The notes under the pieces: generated by a model
Told to the model about the DNA's origin: nothing
What the model saw: the letters and a program-made list of their open reading frames with translations, nothing else
Databases searched by the model: none
In this document: piece by piece, positions 34,782 to 43,643 of the stretch
Position numbering within the stretch: position 1 is the stretch's first letter
Layout: the number at the start of each line of letters is the position of its first letter
Source: Alphaproteobacteria bacterium Ga0077535
GTDB taxonomy: Bacteria; Pseudomonadota; Alphaproteobacteria; Caulobacterales; Aquidulcibacteraceae
Assembly (NCBI GenBank): GCA_001464425.1
Contig: LNEK01000019.1
Location: 1-64,000, forward strand
DNA length: 64,000 nt
Reading direction: 5' to 3'
Program-made: the position numbers and the translations under genes

Positions 34782-36209
34782 ATGCGCGACTTCTTTGACG
34801 ACATGCACGGCACGGACGGCGACATCCGCGCGGCCTACAGAACGGTCGCGCAATGGCTGGCCGAGACGCCGCATGAAACCCTCGCCACGAAGCGTGAAGA
34901 GGCCGAGCGCCTGTTCCGCCGCGTCGGCATCACCTTCGCCGTTTACACCGAAGGCGCCGACACAGAGCGCCTGATCCCGTTCGACATCATCCCGCGCGTC
35001 CTCGACGCAGACGAGTGGGCGATGCTGGAGCGCGGCCTGAAGCAGCGTGTCGCCGCTCTCAACCGCTTCCTGGGCGACGTCTACGGCCCACGCGAGATCG
35101 TACGCGCCGGCAAGCTGACCGACGCTCACATCGACAGCCACCCCGCCTACTGCGCACAGATGCAGGGCGTCCAAGTGCCTGGCGGCATTTACACCCACAT
35201 CGCCGGCATCGATCTCGTCCGCACCGGCGCCGACGAATTTTACGTCCTGGAAGACAATTGCCGCACGCCGTCCGGCGTCTCCTACATGCTGGAGAATCGC
35301 TCAGTGATGATGCGGCTCTTCCCTGAATTATTCGCGCGCGTCGGCGTCGCGCCAGTGGCGCGCTATCCGCAAGACCTGCTCGCAACTCTGCGCTCCGTCG
35401 CGCCCGGTGGCGAAGAAGATCCGTGCGTAGTTGTGCTGACGCCCGGCCAGTTCAACAGCGCCTATTACGAACACTCCTTCCTCGCCGATGAAATGGGCGT
35501 CGAGCTCGTAGAAGGCATCGACCTCCTTGTGAGCGACAAGAAGGTCTACATGCGCACGACGGACGGCTTAAAGCGCGTCCACGTCATCTACCGCCGCATC
35601 GATGATGACTTTCTCGATCCGTTGGCATTCCGCGCCGATTCAGTGCTCGGGGTCGCGGGGCTGATGGAAGCGTATCGCGCAGGCAACGTCACGCTCGCCA
35701 ACGCACCAGGCGCCGGCATCGCCGACGACAAAGCCATCTACATGCACGTGCCCGAGATGATCCGTTTCTATCTCGGCGAAGAACCGATCCTGAAGAACGT
35801 ACCCACGTGGGATTGCGCCAACGAAGGCGCGCTCGCTTACGTGCTCGATCATTTGGAAGAACTCGTGGTCAAGGAAACGCGCGGCTCGGGCGGCTACGGC
35901 ATGCTAGTAGGTCCGCACGCCACCAAACGCGCGCGCGAGGCGTTCGCGAAAAAGTTGCGGCAGAGTCCATCAGCCTATGTCGCCCAACCCACGCTCGCCC
36001 TTTCGACCTGCCCGACATTTGCCGGTGACAAAGCCGCGCCGCGCCATGTCGATCTCCGCCCATTCGTGCTCTCCGGCGCCGACGGCGTGCGTATCGTGCC
36101 CGGAGGGCTTACGCGCGTTGCGTTGCAAGACGGCTCGCTCGTCGTGAATTCCAGCCAAGGCGGCGGCACCAAGGATACTTGGGTGCTGCGCACGAACGGC
36201 GATCGCTGA
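34782..36209 (+). CDS. circularly permuted type 2 ATP-grasp protein
   Basis: A protein of the DUF404/DUF407 (circularly permuted ATP-grasp) family, 475 residues from the ATG at 34782. Recognisable parts are FDIIPRVLDADEWAMLERGLKQRVAALN near the start, FYVLEDNCRTPSGVSYMLENR, GVELVEGIDLLV, VHVIYRRIDDDFLDP and VVKETRGSGGYGMLVG with the ATP-grasp Lys and Gly-rich loop. The family is a partner of alpha-E and Anbu genes and is thought to form peptide-type bonds. Upstream in-frame TTG codons (34710) could start the protein, but lack a ribosome-binding site. The stop overlaps the alpha-E start (TGATG). Confidence 0.9.
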   Translation: MRDFFDDMHGTDGDIRAAYRTVAQWLAETPHETLATKREEAERLFRRVGITFAVYTEGADTERLIPFDIIPRVLDADEWAMLERGLKQRVAALNRFLGDVYGPREIVRAGKLTDAHIDSHPAYCAQMQGVQVPGGIYTHIAGIDLVRTGADEFYVLEDNCRTPSGVSYMLENRSVMMRLFPELFARVGVAPVARYPQDLLATLRSVAPGGEEDPCVVVLTPGQFNSAYYEHSFLADEMGVELVEGIDLLVSDKKVYMRTTDGLKRVHVIYRRIDDDFLDPLAFRADSVLGVAGLMEAYRAGNVTLANAPGAGIADDKAIYMHVPEMIRFYLGEEPILKNVPTWDCANEGALAYVLDHLEELVVKETRGSGGYGMLVGPHATKRAREAFAKKLRQSPSAYVAQPTLALSTCPTFAGDKAAPRHVDLRPFVLSGADGVRIVPGGLTRVALQDGSLVVNSSQGGGTKDTWVLRTNGDR

Positions 36210-37144
36210 TGCTGTCGCGCGCGGCAGACGCTCTCTTCTGGCTCGCGCGCTACATGGAGCGCCTGGATAATCTCGCGCGCCTCATCGAAGCCGCCCAATC
36301 CATGGCAGGCGTTTCCAGCGAAGCCGAAGAATGGCGCTCGGCCCTGACGGCCGCAGGCGTTGAAGAATTGTACGACGATGCGCACCCGGTGGTGACGCCC
36401 GATCTGGCGGCGCGCTTCCTCTGCTCAGGGCCGAGCAATCCGTTCAGCATCATGAACTGCCTCGAACTCGCCCGCGTCAACGCCCGCGCCATGCGCACGG
36501 CGCTGACCCGCGACATGTGGGAAGCGGTCAATCAGGGCTGGCTGGAATCGCGCACCTTGGATGAGCGCAATTTCTCGCCCGCTTTGCTCGCCGAGACCTT
36601 GGATTGGGTGCGCACGCTCTCGACGCGCTTCTCGGGCGCTTACGAAACCACGATGCTGCGCAACGAGAATTATTGGTTCGTTCGCCTCGGTACGTTCGTT
36701 GAGCGCGCCGATAGCACTGCTCGCATCCTCGACGTGAAGTATCACTTGCTGCTGCCGGAAAATTCCTCAGGCGTCGGCGGCATGCTGGACTATTACCAAT
36801 GGACCAGCGTGCTCCGCGCCGTGTCCGCCGTGCGCGCCTACCAATGGGTGTATCGCGAAGAGGTAAAGCCCTGGAACGTCGCCGAGCTGATGATCCTGCG
36901 ACCCGAAATGCCAAGATCGTTGCGGGCGTGCTACGACAACATCACTGGCTGCCTCGATGAGCTGGCGCGCATCCACGGCGGCAAGCGCGGCGAATGCCAC
37001 CGCCAAGCCGGCGCCATCGCGGCAGAACTGCGCTACGGCCGGATTTCCGATATCTTTCAATCCGGACTACACGAACGTCTCACCGATTACATCGATCGGA
37101 CGAGAGAACTAGGCGATCAGATCGCGAATCTATACATGCGCTGA
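36209..37144 (+). CDS. alpha-E domain protein
   Basis: A 311-residue all-helical protein of the alpha-E family (DUF403). It begins MLSRAADALFWLARYMERLDNLARLIEA, which is the family signature, and continues with ENYWFVRLGTFVERADSTARILDVKYHLL in the middle. The biochemical role is unknown, but it nearly always travels with the circularly permuted ATP-grasp protein, often also a transglutaminase-like protein and the Anbu peptidase. It starts in the ATP-grasp stop codon, so the two are coupled. Confidence 0.92.
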   Translation: MLSRAADALFWLARYMERLDNLARLIEAAQSMAGVSSEAEEWRSALTAAGVEELYDDAHPVVTPDLAARFLCSGPSNPFSIMNCLELARVNARAMRTALTRDMWEAVNQGWLESRTLDERNFSPALLAETLDWVRTLSTRFSGAYETTMLRNENYWFVRLGTFVERADSTARILDVKYHLLLPENSSGVGGMLDYYQWTSVLRAVSAVRAYQWVYREEVKPWNVAELMILRPEMPRSLRACYDNITGCLDELARIHGGKRGECHRQAGAIAAELRYGRISDIFQSGLHERLTDYIDRTRELGDQIANLYMR

Positions 37145-37165
37145 ACCCAGCGCCGGAAATATTCC

Positions 37166-37856
37166 ATGACCTATTGTGTAGGCCTTTGTTTGCAGGACGG
37201 CCTCGTCCTGTTGTCCGACACCCGCACCAATGCGGGCCCAGATAACATCGCGAGCTTCCCGAAGATGCACGTCGCTGCGCCGGGCGATCGCGTGATCGCG
37301 ATCATGACCTCCGGCAATCTCGCTGTGACCCAAGCCAGGCGAGCCCTTCGATACGCTGTTCACGGTGAAGTCAATGTACGAAGCCGCCGAACTCATCGCC
37401 GGCGCGCTCACGAAAATCTGCAGCTCCATATCCGGCGGCGGCGCATTCTTCGACGCATCCATCATCGTGGCTGGTCAGATCGCCGGCCGGCGCATGCGCA
37501 TGTTTCAGATTTACTCGGCCGGCAACTTCATCGAGTCCGCGCCTGACACGCCGTTTTTTCAGATCGGCGAAACGAAGTACGGCAAACCCATCCTCGATCG
37601 TGTGGCGCACTACGACACGCCGCTGGAAGACGCGGTAAAACTCGCATTGATCTCGATGGATTCGACCTTGCGTTCGAACTTCTCGGTCGGGCTGCCGATG
37701 GATTTGCTGGTGTATCGCAAAGATACTCAGACTATCGCGGCGCAAGAGCGCATCAGCGAAGACAACGACTACTTCCGCGGCATCCGCGATCGTTGGTCAG
37801 ACGCGCTCCGCGCCGCCTACCGCGACCTGCCCGCGCCGCCCTGGATGCGCAGCTAG
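37166..37856 (+). pseudogene. Anbu proteasome-type peptidase, frameshifted
   Basis: The N-terminal part (frame of 37166) begins MTYCVGLCLQDGLVLLSDT, with the presumed Thr1 nucleophile after Met removal, Asp17 and Lys32 of the proteasome-like active site, and runs to SGNLAVTQA. There the frame breaks: from about 37338 the family sequence continues in another frame as PGEPFDTLFTVKSMYEAAEL and on to DRWSDALRAAYRDLPAP, stopping at 37854-37856. The joined product would be about 229 residues, some 10-20 shorter than usual in the region after TQA, so a small deletion plus frameshift is likely. It follows the alpha-E gene by 21 bases. A sequencing error is possible for the shift but would not explain the missing residues. 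Confidence 0.78.
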
Positions 37857-37918
37857 GGCGACACGTTGGCGCCGGCGCAGGCTAGCGCCGACTGCCCTCG
37901 TCCCAGCACTGACAATGA

Positions 37919-38194
37919 TTAGTGGTGCTTAACCGTCAGCCACTCGCGCGCGCTGCGCTGGGCTTGAGCGATCTCGTCCTTCGACATCATCTCTGACAGC
38001 TCGCGGCGGCATTCTTTTGCCGATTCCGAGCCGCGCACTGCCGCGAGGTTAAACCACATGTGCGCTTGCACATAGTCCACCGCGCCGCCTTGACCGGTCG
38101 AATAGATCAGGCCGAGCTTGTAGAGATTGTCGCTATCGCCTTCACGACGCACAGCTTCGTGCGCTTCGGCAATTTCAGAATCCGTGAACGCCAT
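37919..38194 (-). CDS. small Sel1-repeat protein
   Basis: A 91-residue protein with one Sel1-like repeat: YKLGLIYSTGQGGAVDYVQAHMWFNLAA, followed by a charged helix (residues 55-88). Such small Sel1 proteins are common in alphaproteobacteria and act in protein-protein contacts; its partner is unknown. No signal peptide is present. It is convergent with the broken Anbu gene. Confidence 0.8.
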   Translation of the reverse strand: MAFTDSEIAEAHEAVRREGDSDNLYKLGLIYSTGQGGAVDYVQAHMWFNLAAVRGSESAKECRRELSEMMSKDEIAQAQRSAREWLTVKHH

Positions 38195-38325
38195 TTTGGC
38201 GGCTCCCTTGTATCACTTGGGAACGCCTCGGTATCCCGATGTACGTTCCACCCCACTGACGTGCATTTCTCGCGCCGTCGGGGTGGATCAATGTCATGCA
38301 TAAATTGCGATAAGCTTAAGCGGCG

Positions 38326-39081
38326 TCAGCCTTGTTTTGATTTCGCATCGTTGACGCTGTTTGCGGTCTGCCCAAACAGGTTTTTCGCCATTTCGCGAAC
38401 CTGATCCTTACTCAAATCTTGCTTTTGGCGCAGCTCATCGCCTGCCTTCAGCGCGCGCTGAACAGCTGGCCGCTCGTGAATGCGATCAACCCAGGCTTTA
38501 AGTTTTGGGAAATCATCGAAGCTTTGACCAAGCTTGTGCGCGATGCGCGCCCACGGCCACGACGCCACATCCGCGATCGAATATTCATCGCCGCCAAGAT
38601 AGGCGCTCTCGCCAAGCCTGCGTTCCATCACGCCGCACAGACGGTTCAGCTCATTCACGTAACGCGCACGCCCGTATTCGATGAGCGCCGGATCATCGAC
38701 GATCTTCGGCGCATAATTGATGAAGTGGCTGGCTTGCCCCGCCATCGGCCCGAGCCCGCCCATCTGCCAGAACAACCACTGATCGACATCGACGCGCGAG
38801 CGTTCATCACTTGGATAGAACTGGCCGCTTTTGCGCCCGAGATATTGCAGGATCGCACCAGACTCGAACACGGAGATCGGCGACCCAGCCGGGCCATCCG
38901 GATCCACGATCGCGGGCATACGATTGTTCGGCGAGATGCGCAGGAACTCCGGCGTGAATTGCTCGCCGCGCCCGATGTTCACGGGCTTCAGTTCGTATGG
39001 CAGCCCCATCTCTTCGAGCGCGATGGAAATTTTCCAGCCGTTGGGTGTCGGCCAGAAATAAAGCTCGATCGGCGCCGCCAT
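38326..39081 (-). CDS. glutathione S-transferase (YfcG/Ure2p-like)
   Basis: A 251-residue GST. The thioredoxin-like N-terminal domain reads IELYFWPTPNGWKISIALEEMGL, with the NGWK region of the disulfide-bond oxidoreductase group, NNRMPAIVD with the cis-Pro, and VFESGAILQYLGRK with the Glu-Ser pair that binds glutathione. The helical C-terminal domain contains YSIADVASWPW. The last 40 residues are an acidic/basic extension. Likely a glutathione-dependent disulfide reductase or detoxification enzyme; the partner substrate is unknown. Confidence 0.9.
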   Translation of the reverse strand: MAAPIELYFWPTPNGWKISIALEEMGLPYELKPVNIGRGEQFTPEFLRISPNNRMPAIVDPDGPAGSPISVFESGAILQYLGRKSGQFYPSDERSRVDVDQWLFWQMGGLGPMAGQASHFINYAPKIVDDPALIEYGRARYVNELNRLCGVMERRLGESAYLGGDEYSIADVASWPWARIAHKLGQSFDDFPKLKAWVDRIHERPAVQRALKAGDELRQKQDLSKDQVREMAKNLFGQTANSVNDAKSKQG

Positions 39082-39370
39082 GTTTGCCCCTTAGGTTTGC
39101 TCCGCCGCCAACATGGGAACGTCGGCGCGAAACACCAGGGCAAACCAACGCCAAAACGTGTCAGCGACAAAGATCACATACACGCGATCTCCGCTGCGGA
39201 ACCCGCGAAAACGCCGAGAATCCCGCCCTTTCGACACATGCTTACAGAGACGAAATCAGCGCCCCGCCGTTCATTCAGACACGGTTCAGTCACGCGCTGA
39301 CACATTCCACGGCGAAGAGGGACCTTCTTTTGAACCCACCGGTTCAAGGGAAGCAGGAAGGAGACCTCCA

Positions 39371-39889
39371 ATGAAGCGCTTTGCAATGGCGGCGCTGGCC
39401 GCGGCGACCTTTATGGCGCCGCTTGCAGTCAGCACCGAGGCCGCCGCTCAACACCGAGACCGCTATGATCGTCGCGATGATCGTCGTGACGACAGACGTG
39501 ACCGCCGCGAGGACCGGCGTGACGACCGCCGCGATTGGCGTGATGACCGTCGCGACGATCGGCGCGACTGGCGAGATGATCGCCGCGATGACCGCCGCGC
39601 CCATCGCTGGGATCGCCGCGCCCACAACGGCTACAATTATCGCGGTCGCTGGCATTATGGCCCGCCGCCCGCGCATTATCGCGATGTCGATTACGGCTAT
39701 CGCTCATGGCGCCGCGGCGACCGCCTGCCGGACTATTACCGCAGCTACTACCGCCCGGTGGAATATCGCCACTATGGCCTGCGTCCGCCGCCCCGCGGCT
39801 ACCACTACGTTCGTGACGATCGCGGCGACTACCTGCTCGTCGGCATCGCCACCGGCGTTATCCTGGGCGTGATCCTAGCCAACAACTAA
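39371..39889 (+). CDS. RcnB-family periplasmic protein with Asp/Arg repeat
   Basis: A 172-residue protein. The ATG at 39371 follows a strong AGGAAGGAGA site and encodes a signal peptide (MKRFAMAALAAATFMAPLAVS). Residues about 28-78 are an almost uninterrupted DRRDDRR repeat. The C-terminal half, with WRRGDRLPDYYR, YGLRPPPRGYHYV and a final glycine-rich hydrophobic segment (YLLVGIATGVILGVI), matches the RcnB (PF11776) family. RcnB in E. coli affects Ni/Co homeostasis; in alphaproteobacteria the function is mostly unknown. A strong terminator follows. Confidence 0.82.
   Translation: MKRFAMAALAAATFMAPLAVSTEAAAQHRDRYDRRDDRRDDRRDRREDRRDDRRDWRDDRRDDRRDWRDDRRDDRRAHRWDRRAHNGYNYRGRWHYGPPPAHYRDVDYGYRSWRRGDRLPDYYRSYYRPVEYRHYGLRPPPRGYHYVRDDRGDYLLVGIATGVILGVILANN
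39460..39600 (+). repeat. Asp-Arg-Arg coding repeat inside the RcnB-like gene
   Basis: Degenerate short repeats of the type GAT-CGC-CGC / GAC-CGT-CGC encode a run of DRRDD(R/W)R units. Codons vary between units, so the repeat is held at the protein level and not by very recent slippage alone. Confidence 0.75.
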
Positions 39890-39913
39890 CCCTCCCAGGT
39901 TGGCTACACGTCC

Positions 39914-39955
39914 AAAAAAGCGCCCCGGAGCCTCCCCGCTCCGGGGCGTATTTTT
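39914..39955. terminator. strong bidirectional intrinsic terminator
   Basis: CGCCCCGGAG (39921-39930) pairs perfectly with CTCCGGGGCG (39939-39948). TATTTTT follows on the plus strand, and the complement of the leading AAAAAAG gives a T-run on the minus strand. It can end the RcnB-like transcript and also minus-strand transcripts from the gatB side. Confidence 0.88.
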
Positions 39956-40015
39956 GCGTTAACGGCCAGGCAACCAAAAGCAAAGCACCTTCCTCACTTC
40001 GCTTGGGAGGCGCGC

Positions 40016-40198
40016 ATGCTGATGTACATCTGGTTCGCCGTGATGGTGCAGGCCTTCATGCCCGGCGGCGATCGCGTCGCCGCGTATCAGGCCCACTCGT
40101 TCGAGACACATCTGCGTAACGAAATCGGCGCGGCCGATCTCGTCGGCGCCGCCGGCCACATGGCGCGTTACACGCCGCTGACCGCGCGGGCGCGTTAG
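40016..40198 (+). CDS. possible 60-aa hypothetical protein
   Basis: An ORF with a GGGAGG site 6 bases before its ATG. The start ([15 protein letters not shown]) is hydrophobic and the rest is polar. No family is recognised. It overlaps the convergent gatB stop by 4 bases. An antisense ORF across the same bases is less attractive because it lacks a good ribosome-binding site. Tentative. Confidence 0.4.
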   Translation: MLMYIWFAVMVQAFMPGGDRVAAYQAHSFETHLRNEIGAADLVGAAGHMARYTPLTARAR

Positions 40199-41679
40199 AC
40201 GCCGAGCTTCTTCTTCAGAATCTCATTCACGACCGCAGGGTTCGCCTTGCCGCCGGTCGCCTTCATCGTCTGACCGACCCACCAACCGAACGCTTTCGGA
40301 TTCTTCTGCACGTCGGCGACCTTGTCGGCGTTGGCGGCCATTAACTCATCGATAGCTTTCTCGATCGCGCCAGTATCGGTGACCTGACGCAGGCCCTCGC
40401 GCTCAACGATCGCCCCTGGCGCATCGCCTGTTTCCAGCATCTTGGCGAACACGTCCTTGGCAATCTTGCCGTTGATCGTGCCATCCTTGATGAGATCGAG
40501 GAGTTCACCCAGCGCCTCGGCCTTCACCGGCGATGCGGCGAGCTCAATGCCGGCCTTGTTCAACGCCGCCGCCAATTCTTGCGTCACCCAATTGGCCGCA
40601 AGCTTCGGATCGCGTCCCTTGGCGACCGTCTCGAAATATGTGGCCGCGTCGGTGTCGCCCGCAAGCACGCGCGCGTCATACGCCGTCAATCCGTAGTCGC
40701 TGACGAAACGCTTCTTCTTCGCGTCCGGCAATTCCGGCAGCGAGGCTTTGATCTCATCGATCCAAGCTTGCTCGATCACCAACGGCAGCAGATCGGGGTC
40801 TGGGAAATAGCGATAATCGTGCGCGTCTTCCTTGGAGCGCATCGTCCGCGTTTCGCCCTTGTCCGGATCGAAGAGGCGCGTTTCCTGATCGATCGAACCA
40901 CCGCTCTCCAAAATCTCGATTTGCCGGCGCGCTTCGTACTCGATCGCTTGCATCATGAAGCGCGTCGAGTTCACGTTCTTGATCTCGCAACGCGTGCCCC
41001 ATTCCTTGGTGTTCGCGCGGCGCACCGACACATTCACATCGGCGCGCATGGAGCCTTCTTCCATGTTGCCATCGCACGTGCCGAGCGCCCGCACGATAGC
41101 GCGCAGCTTATTGAAATACGCCGCCGCCTCTTTCGCCGAGCGCATATCCGGCCGCGACACGATTTCCATCAACGCGACGCCCGAGCGGTTCAAATCGACG
41201 AACGTCTCGTTCGGCGACAGATCGTGGATCGATTTGCCGGCGTCCTGCTCCAAGTGCAGCCGCTCGATGCGGATCGTGATCGCGTCCTCGCCGTCCGGCT
41301 CAACCTCGATCTCGCCCTCGCCAACGATCGGCATTGCGAACTGGCTGATCTGATAGCCCTGCGGCAGATCGGGATAGAAATAATTCTTCCGATCAAAGCG
41401 GCTCTTCTTGTGAATCTCAGCGTTGAGCCCGAGCCCGGTGCGGATCGCTTGCTCGACGCAAAAGCGATTGATGACCGGCAGCATCCCCGGCATGGCCGCA
41501 TCGACCAACGAAACATGGCTGTTCGGCTCGCCGCCATAGGCGGCGCTGGCGCCGGAGAAGAGCTTCGCCTGGCTCGTCACCTGCGCGTGCACTTCGAGGC
41601 CGACGATGATTTCCCATTTCCCCTTGTCGCCTGCGACAAGCTGATCGGGGCGGGCGGAGCGAATATCGAGCTGAGTCAT
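40195..41679 (-). CDS. gatB: Asp/Glu-tRNA(Asn/Gln) amidotransferase subunit B
   Basis: The B subunit of the GatCAB complex, which converts mischarged Glu-tRNA(Gln) or Asp-tRNA(Asn) to the correct aminoacyl-tRNA. The 494 residues have the usual length and landmarks: [65 protein letters not shown] and the C-terminal YqeY-like helical tail ending [15 protein letters not shown]. It stands apart from gatC and gatA, which are about 14 kb downstream, an arrangement common in this group. Confidence 0.97.
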   Translation of the reverse strand: MTQLDIRSARPDQLVAGDKGKWEIIVGLEVHAQVTSQAKLFSGASAAYGGEPNSHVSLVDAAMPGMLPVINRFCVEQAIRTGLGLNAEIHKKSRFDRKNYFYPDLPQGYQISQFAMPIVGEGEIEVEPDGEDAITIRIERLHLEQDAGKSIHDLSPNETFVDLNRSGVALMEIVSRPDMRSAKEAAAYFNKLRAIVRALGTCDGNMEEGSMRADVNVSVRRANTKEWGTRCEIKNVNSTRFMMQAIEYEARRQIEILESGGSIDQETRLFDPDKGETRTMRSKEDAHDYRYFPDPDLLPLVIEQAWIDEIKASLPELPDAKKKRFVSDYGLTAYDARVLAGDTDAATYFETVAKGRDPKLAANWVTQELAAALNKAGIELAASPVKAEALGELLDLIKDGTINGKIAKDVFAKMLETGDAPGAIVEREGLRQVTDTGAIEKAIDELMAANADKVADVQKNPKAFGWWVGQTMKATGGKANPAVVNEILKKKLGV

Positions 41680-41727
41680 AGCGGCTATCTAAGCGGTTCG
41701 TCCGCCGCCGTCACCCCGTACAGACCC

Positions 41728-41970
41728 TTACGCCGCCTCTTCCACAGGGACAGGGGCCAACGCCTCAACGGGATAAATGGGCGGATAATCCGTGCCCAGC
41801 GGATCGGCGTAGGGATCATCCATATCGGAGCGCCGGAGCTTTGTGAAAAGCCAAACCCCTAAGCTCACCAGTGCAATGCCCAGCAAAACGGTGCGGATCG
41901 GATGCGCCCTCAAGGCGTCGCCGACTAGGTTTCCAGATTGCGCGCAGGCGACGCGTGGCGTCATTGGCAT
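41728..41970 (-). CDS. small single-span membrane protein, hypothetical
   Basis: An 80-residue ORF with GGGAG 4 bases before the ATG. Residues about 24-43 (HPIRTVLLGIALVSLGVWLF) form one TM segment, and the C-terminus is acidic and Pro-rich (ADPLGTDYPPIYPVEALAPV). Composition and reading frame look genuine, but no family is recognised. It lies upstream of gatB on the same strand, 48 bases away. Confidence 0.6.
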   Translation of the reverse strand: MPMTPRVACAQSGNLVGDALRAHPIRTVLLGIALVSLGVWLFTKLRRSDMDDPYADPLGTDYPPIYPVEALAPVPVEEAA

Positions 41971-42066
41971 CTCACTCCCGCTTCTCGCACCTCAAGCGTG
42001 GTGAACGACCGGCTCGCCGGGTCGTTCCACGGAACTTGCGGCAGGTTCAGCCAGCCCAAATAAAAA

Positions 42067-42084
42067 CCCCCGCTTGCGCGGGGG
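42067..42084 (-). terminator. intrinsic terminator of the Cys/Pro-rich secreted protein gene
   Basis: CCCCCGC (42067-42073) pairs with GCGGGGG (42078-42084) over a TTGC loop. On the minus strand the stem is followed by TTTTTATTTGGG. It lies about 60 bases after the stop of the gene ending at 42142. A second GC-rich inverted repeat (about 42082-42104) adjoins it. Confidence 0.82.
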
Positions 42085-42141
42085 CCAGGCCGAGGGGCTT
42101 GGCCTAGTTAGATGGTGGGAGAAGTGAAAGCGTCGACGTAA

Positions 42142-42948
42142 TCAATAGACACCCTGGCCAACACCGCCATCCATGGTCATGGCGGAGTTGAAGGTGGTCT
42201 CAGCGCGAACGGCGCGGGTTTCGGTGTCACGAATGCGGACCATTTTGTCGCCGGGGCCATGGCGGCGCAGCAGCGAACGCTCGTTGCACGGACGGCGGGC
42301 GATCTGCGTGCGGCAGGTCACTTGGCCATTCTCGTACCAGAGCGCTTCGCCTTGAGCGCAATCGTAAGAGCGGCCATCGACGGTGTAGCGCATGCGCGTG
42401 CCGGACATGCAGCGATAGATTTCGCCGCGATAGTCCTGGCCAACGTCACGGCCGCCAAAAGTTTGCGAAGCCGGGTGCGGGTTGTTGCTGGTGTCGAGGC
42501 AGATCGCCTGGATCAGCAATTCACGCTCGCGCGCCACCGTTTCGGTCGCGACGCTCGACTCGGTGATCGCGAACGCGGCGGAGCTTGCTTGCGCTTGAGC
42601 GCCCGCTTCCACGATCATATTCTGACGAATGATAGTGTCGCCGGTGCGCACGTTGGCGACAGCGATCGCAGTGGCGCTGGCTTGCGCTTGCGCGCGGGCG
42701 CCGGCGTTCACCACAACGATGTTCGGCGGCGGCACATGCGGCGGCGGCACGACAACCGTCGGCGGCCGGCAGCAATTGCTTGGCGGCGGCGGTGGTGGCG
42801 GGGGCGGATTGCACCCGCCATGGCATGACGGCGGCGGCGTGCAGCCGCCATTGCCGCACGCTGCTGCGTCCGTTGGCAATAAGAAGAATCCAAGGGCTGC
42901 GATGCCGAATGCAATCGCCGCCAAAATGTACCGGGCTGGAACGGTCAT
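42142..42948 (-). CDS. secreted Cys- and Pro-rich protein, unknown function
   Basis: A 268-residue protein starting at the ATG at 42948, with AGGAGAG upstream. A signal peptide (about residues 1-32, ending PTDAAA) precedes a region with CGNGGCTPPPSCHGGC and runs of eight or nine prolines. A domain rich in Ala, Gln and Ser follows (about 78-140), then a Cys-containing C-terminal domain with YRCMSGTRMRYTVDGRSYDC and CNERSLLRRHG. No known family is recognised. It could be a cell-surface or envelope protein; disulfides are likely. It has its own terminator and diverges from the PAS gene. Confidence 0.75.
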   Translation of the reverse strand: MTVPARYILAAIAFGIAALGFFLLPTDAAACGNGGCTPPPSCHGGCNPPPPPPPPPSNCCRPPTVVVPPPHVPPPNIVVVNAGARAQAQASATAIAVANVRTGDTIIRQNMIVEAGAQAQASSAAFAITESSVATETVARERELLIQAICLDTSNNPHPASQTFGGRDVGQDYRGEIYRCMSGTRMRYTVDGRSYDCAQGEALWYENGQVTCRTQIARRPCNERSLLRRHGPGDKMVRIRDTETRAVRAETTFNSAMTMDGGVGQGVY

Positions 42949-43109
42949 GTGCCGTCTCTCCTGAAACTCGCCAGCCGTGCTGCAAAGCCGGGGCCACACC
43001 TCGCCCAGCACGAGAAGGCGCCCCTCGCCAGCACGGTTTTCCCTTGTTCCGAAGGGGCCCGGCCCTTGCGTGGCAAGCAGCGCACAACGAACGGACAGCG
43101 CGCGTAACC

Positions 43110-43643
43110 ATGATGGGCGAGGAAACTTTTCACCCCGACACTCGGGCGTTGCTCGCCTATGGGCGCGCGCTCGCGGGCGCTGGCGCTGCGCCAAAAAAGG
43201 GCGGCGCAGATCAGGTGCTCGAGCGCCTCTTCGTGATCGAGCGGACAAAAGACGGACGTTTACCGATCCGCACGTTCGGCGCCGAACTTGTAGAATTGTT
43301 TGGCCGCGATCTGCGCGAGCACAATTTCGCACACTTCTTCCTGCCGCCCGATCTGGCGATGCTTAACACGCTGATCGAGGCGAGCGCCGCCGCTGGTGAG
43401 CCGGCGATCGCGCGCATCACGGCCGAAACCGCATGTGGACGCCTGCTCGGCGCCGAGATCCTGCTGACGCCGCTCAAGGTCGACAACAAAATGTTGGGCG
43501 ACCGCTTCTTGGGTCTCTTTCAATCGCTTGGCGGCGAGCCGTTCCTGGACGGCCGGCCAATTCAGATGATGCGGCTAGGATCACTGCATCCGCCCGCGGC
43601 CAAGATGCCGAAGGGCATGCGCCTCGTCGTCGTGAACGACTAA
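43110..43643 (+). CDS. PAS domain protein (PAS_5 family)
   Basis: A 177-residue protein of the alphaproteobacterial PAS_5 family (PF07310). Features include LPIRTFGAELVELFGRDLREHNF, where the FG..LVELFGRDL segment is typical, then a central LRxxHNFxxxFLPPD-like loop and RITAETACGRLLGAEILLTPL. It lacks an output domain, so it may be a small sensor acting on a partner. The ATG at 43110 is followed directly by another in-frame ATG. It is convergent with the Pr6Pr gene, overlapping it by 4 bases. Confidence 0.8.
   Translation: MMGEETFHPDTRALLAYGRALAGAGAAPKKGGADQVLERLFVIERTKDGRLPIRTFGAELVELFGRDLREHNFAHFFLPPDLAMLNTLIEASAAAGEPAIARITAETACGRLLGAEILLTPLKVDNKMLGDRFLGLFQSLGGEPFLDGRPIQMMRLGSLHPPAAKMPKGMRLVVVND

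Noticed and set aside
38248..38286. Inverted repeat CCACCCC/GGGGTGG between the Sel1 and GST genes
   Set aside because: Stem is interrupted, the loop is long and no T-run follows, so neither a terminator nor an operator is supported.
40579..41862. Long plus-strand ORF (427 aa) opposite gatB
   Set aside because: It lies antisense to a gene with clear GatB motifs, and the high GC content leaves such shadow frames open. No family resemblance.
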